The notes under the pieces: generated by a model
The model's input: only the letters and a program-made list of their open reading frames with translations
Database searches by the model: none
Told to the model about the DNA's origin: nothing
Shown: positions 56,993 through 64,000 of the stretch, piece by piece
Layout: each line of letters begins with the position of its first letter
Numbering within the stretch: the stretch's first letter is position 1
Translations under genes and position numbers: made by a program
Assembly: GCA_035048495.1 (NCBI GenBank)
Contig: CM068549.1
Coordinates: forward strand, 8,477,822 to 8,541,821
Direction of reading: 5' to 3'
Source: Euptelea pleiosperma
Taxonomy: Eukaryota > Streptophyta > Magnoliopsida > Ranunculales > Eupteleaceae
DNA length: 64,000 nucleotides

Positions 56993-58599
56993 AGCATATT
57001 GCCAATCCTTGGCAATTAGTGCGAAATAAATGAGCTTAAAAGGGCTCTGCACATGCTGCACACTTTTTCATATTAGCTCCGGGAAAACACCGTTCGTCAA
57101 ATCATTGAATGGATGCAAAAACAGTTACATGCTAGCGAAGAGTTGGAAAGTTTTGGCAAGACTACAGACTAATAATCATGACCCAGAATAGTCAAACTCT
57201 GCGTGTGTGTGTGCTCAACATTCTCATCATCCGATAGTAAAGATTTCCAGATCACCTCTAAGTTTTTATGCCTCGACCTCAAATTTCACATGTTTAGCAC
57301 TCAGAATAGAATCACACAAGAAGGGTTTTCTTCTTTTCTCTCAATTTATATGTGAGGAGATGTATTTAATATAAAGAGGCAAAAGATCTCACATATGTTT
57401 TATTTGAAGGAAGGACATCTTTATCAGAAGAAGATCTCATGATTGGAACACCACTTCACTCGGGAACGTCAGATCAAACTCTATAGCTTCTCTTTCTCCA
57501 ATCTCCACATTTTATGATCGTACTATCCTAGAATCAAGTAGGACTTTCCTGGGTTGTAATGAGGCTTAGGTCAGGTGTAGAGAGATAAAGGGATACAGGA
57601 TTTCAAACATCTTGAGAGGATATTGCCATTTTCTTGAATTTTTCTTGCGACGTAACACCATTATCTGGTTCTTTTTCCCTTTTTTCGTATTTTTCTCTTT
57701 TTCTTGATATTTCTGAGACTGCTCAATTTCTTTTCAGCTCTTCTTCATACTTTCTTTCTATATTTTGTTTTTGGCTTGAACCACTTTCTTTTCCTTTTGA
57801 TTCTTCTTCTTTATTTTTCTTTTTCACGATACACCCACATCAGTTATTCTTTTGTCCATCTCAAAATAAGGTTAGCCAGTCATGTTTCGTAGCTGGACTG
57901 GATTTTAGGTTGATGGGTTTGCAAATAAAAGGCTTTTATAGAACGGCTCAAGGGGTTTCTAGTGAAGTATAATTCAGGTGAGTAAAAAGGCTGAATGGTT
58001 CAGAAAAATGGCCTAAATCATTTTCTAGGGTTTGCACTATCATGTATACTGTCTTGACTGGATACAGAGAAGGTTCTGTCGTAGTAATCCAATGTTGATG
58101 TCGTTCCGAGTTTTATGATCGAAGCAAAAGATAATGAGATCTCTCAACGAATTATTGCGGGCATGAAGAATAGTGAGTCATCTTGTGACTCAGGATTAAT
58201 GTATACTCTCTGAAATGATTAAAGGCTCGAAAGCTTACTGGGTTAGGTCTCCACAATTCTTCTCACAGGATCTCTAGAATTTCCAAACTTAGGATGACTC
58301 TGATGTTGATAGTGTACAATTGTGCCGAATCTGATTTTTTCTGAGTTTTCAAACCTGCTGTAGTCATGCTTGAATTGACTCAACGCTAACTTTAAACAAA
58401 AATTGACATCCTCAATACTGACTTAACGGAGGTTTTCAGCTAATCAAAGTCAGGGTATTTGACACATTTTTGAAATTCTAGAAAACTTTTGGAGAACATC
58501 GGAAATCACCCCAAAAACAAAATTTTATTTTATTTTATTTTATTTTATTTTTTTTTTTTTTTTTATTTTTTTTTATTTTTTTTTTTAGAGACATGAGTT

Positions 58600-58650
58600 T
58601 TTGTAAATACCCACCCCCAACCAAAATACAGCACCGTCCTCGGTGCTCAT
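58600..58650 (-). promoter_or_regulatory. Conserved stem-loop with second G-tract
   Basis: Sense strand: AGCACCG-AGGA-CGGTGCT forms a 7-bp stem (about 58632-58649), followed by ttggttgggggtgggta. The same pair occurs at about 5716-5747 and 27368-27410 despite indels around it. It could be an internal polypurine tract or an RNA signal. Confidence 0.6.
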
Positions 58651-58937
58651 GACCGGGACATAAAATGATGAAAAATCGGTGATGATGATGCAAAGGATCA
58701 GGGAGGATGTTACCAAGTTATCAGAAACGCGACAGTGAGTGATACCTGATGATCGGAAGAATGAATGTACCTGCATTTTCAAAGATATAACAATAATAAC
58801 AAATGCATGAGACTCATGTACTCTAGGAATACCGGAATTGCCTTTCCGAAAGCGCTAAGTTTTACGTCTTCAGCCAGACATGACGGGGGTGACAGGCACC
58901 CCCAACCAAGTTGGAGCACAGGAGACTGAGTAGATCA

Positions 58938-60869
58938 TCAGTCGACATAGGCAGGATCGATTAGATCGATCTCAAAAGTCTGAATGAACAATACGTCAAG
59001 TTCATGGAACTGTTTTAGACGCTGCCCATTGACCTGAAAAGAGGAGTGATCCTTGGGATCCTCAATAGTGATTGCCCCAAAGGGTGTGACTGCGGTGACC
59101 GTATAAGGACCGGTCCACCTAGATTTCAGTTTCCCAGGGAAGAGATGGAGACGAGAATTATAAAGAAGGACCTTCTGTCCTGGCTGAAACTCTTTCCTGA
59201 GGATGCTCTTGTCATGTAACCACTTCATTTTGGCTTTGTAATTCTTGGACAAGTTGTAGGCATCATTTCTGAGTTCTTCTAACTCATTCATTTGAAGTTT
59301 CCGCTCCTCCCCTGCGGAGTCTAGGTCGAAGTTGAGTTTCTTAATGGCCCATAGGGCACGATGTTCAATCTCTACCGGTAGATGACAAGGTTTCCCAAAG
59401 ACCAGAAGATAGGGAGACATATTGAGTGGGGTCTTGTAGGCGGTTCTGTATGCCCATAAAGCATCAGTGAGACGAGTAGACCAGTCTTTACGTGTGGTAT
59501 TGACTGTCTTCTCCAAGATCTGCTTGATCTGACGATTAGAAACCTCCACTTGACCACTAGTCTGCGGATGATAAGCTAGGGCAACCTTGTGGGTTACCCC
59601 ATACTTTTTCATTAATTTCTCGAATATCCTATTGCAGAAATGGGTGCCCCCATCACTAATGATGGCCTTAGGGGCACCGAATCGGGCGAAGATGAACTCC
59701 TTTAGGAATTTGACCACTACTTTGTGGTCATTGGTCTTGGTGGGAATGGCTTCTATCCATTTGGATACATAGTCTACCGCAAGGAGAATGTACTCAAAAC
59801 CATAGGAAACTGGAAAGGGGCCCATGAAGTCGATGCCCCAAGTGTCAAATATTTCATCGACCTGGATGGGAGTGAGGGGCATCATGTTCCTCTGGGAGAT
59901 GCGGCCTAGATGCTGGCAATTAGGACAGGTTTTGCTGTAGATGTGGGCATCTTTAAATAATGTGGGCCAGTAGAATCCGCATTGCAGTACTTTTTCTGCA
60001 GTCTTCTTAGTGCTGAAATGACCACCACAAGGTTGGTCATGACACGAGGATAAGATATTGAGTTGGTCCGACTCAGGGACACAGAGACGAATGATCTGGT
60101 CAGGACAGTATTTATACAAATAAGGGTCATCCCAAGAGTAGTACTTAACTCTTGCTAGGAATTGGCTTTTGTCCTGTTTTGACCAGTGTGACGGCATTTC
60201 TTCGGTGACAAGGTAGTTGACAATGTCAGCATACCAAGGATTAACAGAAATGGCGAACAGTTGTTCGTCTGGAAAGGTTTCAGGGATGGGCTGGGTGTCG
60301 AAGGATGACTCTAAAGTCAGTCTAGACAAGTGATCAGCCACTACATTCTCAGTTCCTTTCTTATCCTTAATCTCGAGGTCGAATTCCTGCAGTAAGAGAA
60401 TCCATCGAATTAATCGAGGCTTGGTTTCCTTTTTCGACATGAGATAACGAAGGGCTGCATGATCAGTGTACACAACCACCTTAGTGGCTAAGAGGTACTG
60501 ACGAAATTTATCAAGGGCGAAGACTACCGCCAGGAGTTCTTTCTCAGTGGTGGAGTAATTCATTTGGGCAGAGTTAAGAGTTTTGCTCGCGTAGTAGATC
60601 ACGTGTGACCTTTTGTCAACTCTCTGCCCTAGAACGGCGCCTAATGCGTAGTCAGAAGCATCGCACATTACCTCGAAAGGTAGAGTCCAGTCCGGGGGAC
60701 GGATAATGGGCGCAGTAGTGAGCTCAGATTTGAGACGCTCAAATGCCTTGACACAGTCAGCATTAAAGTCGAAAGGACTATCTTTAGCTAGAAGATGGGA
60801 CAGAGGTCGAGCGATTTGAGAGAAGTCCTTGATGAATCGCCTATAGAATCCTCCGTGTCCCAAAAAGGA
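58938..60869 (-). CDS. Athila pol: RNase H and integrase part (element B)
   Basis: This is the second part of the gag-pol frame, 644 codons after the stop at 60870-60872 and in the same frame. RNase [16 protein letters not shown] (D about residue 68 of the open stretch that begins GHGGFYRRF), [17 protein letters not shown] and [11 protein letters not shown]. Integrase: zinc-binding H-H-C-C ([11 protein letters not shown]...CPNCQ), catalytic DDE residues in [20 protein letters not shown] and [10 protein letters not shown], then a C-terminal GPY/F-type module ([17 protein letters not shown]). There is no chromodomain. It has no start codon of its own (60861-60863 is TTG), so it was made only as part of the polyprotein. 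Its role is to remove template RNA and insert the cDNA. Confidence 0.93.
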   Translation of the reverse strand, partial: SFLGHGGFYRRFIKDFSQIARPLSHLLAKDSPFDFNADCVKAFERLKSELTTAPIIRPPDWTLPFEVMCDASDYALGAVLGQRVDKRSHVIYYASKTLNSAQMNYSTTEKELLAVVFALDKFRQYLLATKVVVYTDHAALRYLMSKKETKPRLIRWILLLQEFDLEIKDKKGTENVVADHLSRLTLESSFDTQPIPETFPDEQLFAISVNPWYADIVNYLVTEEMPSHWSKQDKSQFLARVKYYSWDDPYLYKYCPDQIIRLCVPESDQLNILSSCHDQPCGGHFSTKKTAEKVLQCGFYWPTLFKDAHIYSKTCPNCQHLGRISQRNMMPLTPIQVDEIFDTWGIDFMGPFPVSYGFEYILLAVDYVSKWIEAIPTKTNDHKVVVKFLKEFIFARFGAPKAIISDGGTHFCNRIFEKLMKKYGVTHKVALAYHPQTSGQVEVSNRQIKQILEKTVNTTRKDWSTRLTDALWAYRTAYKTPLNMSPYLLVFGKPCHLPVEIEHRALWAIKKLNFDLDSAGEERKLQMNELEELRNDAYNLSKNYKAKMKWLHDKSILRKEFQPGQKVLLYNSRLHLFPGKLKSRWTGPYTVTAVTPFGAITIEDPKDHSSFQVNGQRLKQFHELDVLFIQTFEIDLIDPAYVD

Positions 60870-63800
60870 TCAGATGTCACGCACGGACTTAGGAATGGGC
60901 AAGGTCGAGATGATATCGATTTTAGCTTTGTCGACCTCAATGCCCTGATGGGAAATGACATGTCCCAGAACAATGCCCTTCTTCACCATGAAGTGGCATT
61001 TCTCCCAATTGAGGACAAGTCGCTTGTTCTGACAGCGTTGAAGTACCAGCCCTAGATGGTTCAGACAGTCATCAAAGGATGACCCAAAAACTGAGAAGTC
61101 GTCCATAAAGACTTCGAGGAATTTTTCCACCATGTCAGAGAATATACTCATCATACACCTTTGAAAGGTCGCGGGTGCATTGCAGAGGCCAAAGGGCATG
61201 CGCTTGTAGGCAAAAGTGCCAAAGGGACAGGTGAAAGTTGTCTTCTCGTGATCCTCAGGGGCGATGGGTATTTGATTATACCCTGAGTAACCATCGAGGA
61301 AGCAGTAATAGGAGTGACCTGCTAATCTCTCCAACATTTGGTCTATGAAGGGTAAAGGAAAATGGTCCTTCCTAGTGTTGGTGTTGAGTCGTCGGTAATC
61401 GATGCAGACTCTCCACCCTTTCTTCAGGCGCTGGGTTACCATTTCCTTGTTCTCATTTTCCACAACTGTGAATCCTGCCTTTTTAGGGACGACATGAATA
61501 GGACTCACCCATTTGCTATCGGAGATGGGATAAATGATACCCGCATCTAACAGTTTAAGGACCTCATCCCGGACTACATCCTTCAAGACGGGGTTCAACC
61601 TCCTCTGGTGTTCTCGAGAGGTTTTGGATTCATCCTCGAGATAGATGTGATGTTGGCACACCGAGGGGTCTATGCCTCGAATATCATCTATAGTCCAACC
61701 TATCGCAGATTTGTGCTCGTTGAGCAGCTCGAGAAGTTTCTTACGTTCACTCTCAGACAAAGCGGAAGCAATAATGACAGGGTAGGTTTCCTTAGGACCA
61801 AGATAGGCATAGAAAAGATCTGTGGGAAGAGGCTTAAGCTCCAATATTGGAGCAGATGGAGTAGAAATAGGTGTCACAGAAGACACGGATTGAAGAGGTT
61901 TGACTTCAGTAGGTAAAGGAAGGATGGGTTCTCTGGCCATGGTTATCAGAGGCTCGAACTCGATGAGTGGAGCGGGGATCTCTATCAGTGGAGCAGTCTC
62001 CAAAAGATCATTGAGATCAGAAATAGCTGACTCTGTTGCAAAGTCAGCTCCAAAGTGTTCTAGACACTGCTTAAGAATATCTTCGGTGGAGTCCGGGATT
62101 AGACTCTCAACGGCACACATTTCATCGGTCACTTCGCGATCGGCATCTTGTTGCATTAAACGAAAGATGTTGACCTCAGCTTTGAGGTTACCGAAAGCAA
62201 TGGACATGTTTCCGTCCCGGCACCCGATGTGTGCGTTCGCGGTGGCAAGGAATGGACGGCCTAAGATGACCGGAATGCGGTTATCCTGACACGGCTCGGT
62301 GTCTAGAATGATAAAGTCCACAGGATAATAAAAGTCAGCGACTTTTACTAGGACATCTTCAATGATTCCTCTTGGAATTTTGATGGACTGATCAGCCAAT
62401 TTCAGGGTGACATTGGTAGGCTTCATATCTTTCAGTCCTAACTGCTGATATACCGAGAATGGTATGAGGTTAACGCTAGCCCCTAAATCTAGCAAGGCAG
62501 TGCAGCTAAAGTTGTCGCCAATTTCACATTGGACAGTTGGGCTACCTGGATCCTTGTGTTTGATCACACTGTTGCATTGAATGAACGCGGTAGCTTTTTC
62601 GGCCAAGAAGGCAGCTTTGGGTACATGCGTACGCCGCTTAACTGTGCACAAGTCCTTGAGGAATTTGGCATAAGAAGGGATTTGCTTGATAGCAGAAAGG
62701 AATGGGATATTGATCTGGACGTCTTTAAAGACATCTAAGATTTCAGAGAATTGCTGATCCCGCTTATCTTGGACAAGTCTGTCCGGGAAGGGAGGCTTTA
62801 CTCGACAAATGGGTTTGTCTTTAGCCTTAGATTTCTGCACAGGGATATCTGATGTTGGTGCAGAGGTAGAAGAAGCAGAGGTAGGATTTGGACTAGTTTC
62901 CACGGTGCGAGTGATGGGTGCTGGAGATGGCACCGGTGGTGGTTGGACTCCCATGTCCACAGTTTTTCCAGATCGTAGGGTGGTTACAGCTTGCACCTCC
63001 CCTTGACAATTCTCATTCTGGCTTTGAGATTGGGATCCGATCTCATATACTGCCCCTTTGGCATTTCCTTTAGGGTTGGCAATGGGTTGGCTAGGAAAGA
63101 TCCCCTTAGCTTTCTCAGCTTCCAAGTTACCTAGACGTTGCTCTAGACGAAGCATGGATTGCTGTTGCTGTTGCTCTAGGCGTTGCATAGATTGTTGTTG
63201 CTGAGTAATGAGTTGAGCTAGAAGGTCTTCGATACCAGATTTGGGGACCGACTGTTGGGGGGCAGCTAATGGGATCTGAGGCACCAATTCGCGACTCGAG
63301 CTCATTGGGGCATTATAGTTATAGGCTGGAGAATTAGTTGGGACAATCGGTTGGTTCTGAAAGGTCTGTGGGACTCTTTGCTGATTCTGAAATGTGCTTG
63401 ATTGTCCAGAGTATTGACCCTGTTGGAATTGCTGGTTCTGAGTAGATGGGTACTGATTCTGCTGGTACTGACCCTGATTGAATTGCCTATTGGGTTGATT
63501 GAACCCAGGAGGATACATGCCCTGAGGTTGACGTGGAGGTTGAGCTTGTGGTTGAGTAGACTGAGGCCTCCAAGAGAAGTTAGGGTGGTTTCTCGTGTCC
63601 GGATGATAAGATTGACTATACGAGTTCTGAGTGGGTGGTTTGTATGTGCTGAAAGCACAAACTTCTTCCTGAAGAGGATTAGACCATCCTTCATTCAAAG
63701 GACAATGCTCAGTAGTATGAGAGGGTTGCAGACAGAGAGTGCAGGATTCCATAGGGCTCTCATGTCCCACATGCATGACTGGGGTAGACTGTTGAGTAGG

Positions 63801-64000
63801 TTTTTGGACAGACACAGCCAGTGCCGAGACTGACTTGCTCAACTCTTGAATGACTGATCGAAGCTCAGTATCAGCTGTAGCATCATGTCCCTTGGTTGTC
63901 CTTTGGACCGAAGTGGTTCGACTGAACTCTGAGTCAGTCGTCCAATGTTGAGAGTTTTCTCCTAACTCTCCCAAGAATTTGTATGCATCGGTCGGAGTTT
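60870..64000 (-). CDS. Athila gag-protease-reverse transcriptase (element B, partial)
   Basis: The frame is open from the right edge (no start visible; an apparent start at 63974 is a TTG inside gag) to a TGA at 60870-60872. In order: the end of the capsid-like part (KFLGELGEN); a CCHC zinc knuckle (CTLCLQPSHTTEHC, 63702-63743); a glutamine/asparagine/proline-rich stretch; a coiled segment with polyQ; PFPDRLVQDKRDQQFSE; the protease with DLGAS at 62475-62489; an acidic linker; and RT with [28 protein letters not shown] and FMDD at 61098-61109. The TGA sits in the RT connection, where element A has CGA, and would cut off RNase H and integrase. This stop makes the copy defective unless read through. 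Confidence 0.93.
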   Translation of the reverse strand, partial: TPTDAYKFLGELGENSQHWTTDSEFSRTTSVQRTTKGHDATADTELRSVIQELSKSVSALAVSVQKPTQQSTPVMHVGHESPMESCTLCLQPSHTTEHCPLNEGWSNPLQEEVCAFSTYKPPTQNSYSQSYHPDTRNHPNFSWRPQSTQPQAQPPRQPQGMYPPGFNQPNRQFNQGQYQQNQYPSTQNQQFQQGQYSGQSSTFQNQQRVPQTFQNQPIVPTNSPAYNYNAPMSSSRELVPQIPLAAPQQSVPKSGIEDLLAQLITQQQQSMQRLEQQQQQSMLRLEQRLGNLEAEKAKGIFPSQPIANPKGNAKGAVYEIGSQSQSQNENCQGEVQAVTTLRSGKTVDMGVQPPPVPSPAPITRTVETSPNPTSASSTSAPTSDIPVQKSKAKDKPICRVKPPFPDRLVQDKRDQQFSEILDVFKDVQINIPFLSAIKQIPSYAKFLKDLCTVKRRTHVPKAAFLAEKATAFIQCNSVIKHKDPGSPTVQCEIGDNFSCTALLDLGASVNLIPFSVYQQLGLKDMKPTNVTLKLADQSIKIPRGIIEDVLVKVADFYYPVDFIILDTEPCQDNRIPVILGRPFLATANAHIGCRDGNMSIAFGNLKAEVNIFRLMQQDADREVTDEMCAVESLIPDSTEDILKQCLEHFGADFATESAISDLNDLLETAPLIEIPAPLIEFEPLITMAREPILPLPTEVKPLQSVSSVTPISTPSAPILELKPLPTDLFYAYLGPKETYPVIIASALSESERKKLLELLNEHKSAIGWTIDDIRGIDPSVCQHHIYLEDESKTSREHQRRLNPVLKDVVRDEVLKLLDAGIIYPISDSKWVSPIHVVPKKAGFTVVENENKEMVTQRLKKGWRVCIDYRRLNTNTRKDHFPLPFIDQMLERLAGHSYYCFLDGYSGYNQIPIAPEDHEKTTFTCPFGTFAYKRMPFGLCNAPATFQRCMMSIFSDMVEKFLEVFMDDFSVFGSSFDDCLNHLGLVLQRCQNKRLVLNWEKCHFMVKKGIVLGHVISHQGIEVDKAKIDIISTLPIPKSVRDI

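Larger units (their letters stand above)
56981..58937 (-). other. 3' UTR of element B with repeated polypurine-like tracts
   Basis: In the sense direction: integrase stop, G-tract 1 in a small hairpin (58880-58905), a splice-acceptor-like atgcag (about 58772-58777), a stem-loop with G-tract 2 (58600-58650), an ATTTT/T-rich run (58521-58586), the GAGTCA...TGACTC hairpin (about 58172-58190), an A-rich stretch (sense of 57640-57840) and the polypurine tract at the LTR. The 112-codon frame at 57634-57972 is antisense to the A-rich stretch and low-complexity, so I do not call it. Confidence 0.8.
54000..64000 (-). mobile_element. Athila-type Ty3/gypsy element B (5' end outside window)
   Basis: Minus-strand order from the right edge: gag (partial), protease, RT, RNase H, integrase, 3' UTR, polypurine tract and 3' LTR (54000-56980). 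All enzyme motifs are present and the coding frame has only one stop in about 5 kb, so this is the youngest copy here. The 5' LTR, primer site and start of gag lie beyond 64000. There is no env-like frame between integrase and LTR. Confidence 0.93.

Noticed and set aside
57634..57972. 112-codon plus-strand frame in element B 3' UTR
   Set aside because: It is antisense to the element's A-rich stretch and Phe/Ser-rich; no counterpart frame is kept in A or C.
59587..59909. Plus-strand frames opposite the element B integrase (also 61362-61916, 61900-62289, 63402-63833)
   Set aside because: These are shadows of the well-supported minus-strand polyprotein.

Overview
This window is repeat-dominated nuclear DNA from a flowering plant. 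The evidence is a Ty3/gypsy polyprotein of the Athila type (DLGAS protease, FMDD reverse transcriptase, HHCC/DDE integrase without a chromodomain), SIRE/Maximus-like Ty1/copia sequence with an initiator-Met-type primer site, a hAT-type MITE, and solo LTRs with 5-bp target duplications. I see no convincing single-copy host gene, no true tRNA or rRNA gene and no bacterial feature. The density of nested elements suggests pericentromeric or similar heterochromatin. I cannot name the species.

Layout. 1-585 is unassigned flank. 586-~13380 is Athila element A (minus strand): 3' LTR 586-4118, 3' UTR, a decayed integrase/RT/protease/gag series, then a second, different gag placed directly upstream of the first. 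13349-14834 is leader-like sequence ending at an inversion junction. ~14835-31484 is a plus-strand Athila derivative (C). It keeps only gag-tail and linker sequence, the 3' UTR and the 3' LTR. It is split by a minus-strand solo LTR (15236-17839, duplication agact) and by an 8.7-kb TG...CA unit (18462-27159, duplication ttagc), which itself carries a plus-strand solo LTR (19523-22919, atcat/atcac).

31485-37095 holds non-coding LTR-type debris, including a copia LTR with a palindrome array. 37096-41384 is a pol-less SIRE-like copia element (LTR piece, primer site, gag, polypurine tract, LTR). 41385-45340 is a stack of LTR fragments. 45347-45736 is the hAT MITE. 45976-49358 is another solo LTR (atggc) inside a hairpin-rich host repeat. 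49364-53994 is mostly non-coding, AT-rich and repeat-derived. 54000-64000 is Athila element B (minus strand), the best preserved: 3' LTR, 3' UTR, and a gag-pol frame broken by one in-frame stop and running off the right edge.

How the parts relate. B (or relatives) could once have supplied enzymes; C and the copia element have gag but no polymerase, so any movement would have needed enzymes in trans. The Athila LTRs fall into a longer type (about 3.4-3.5 kb: A, 19523, 45976) and a shorter type (about 2.5-3.0 kb: B, C, 15236). The LTRs share unusual modules: a long palindrome beside a GAA/CTT tract, a tRNA-like A-box/B-box segment, and terminal hairpins. The 3' UTRs share repeated polypurine-like tracts and stem-loops. 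These modules are the most interesting content.
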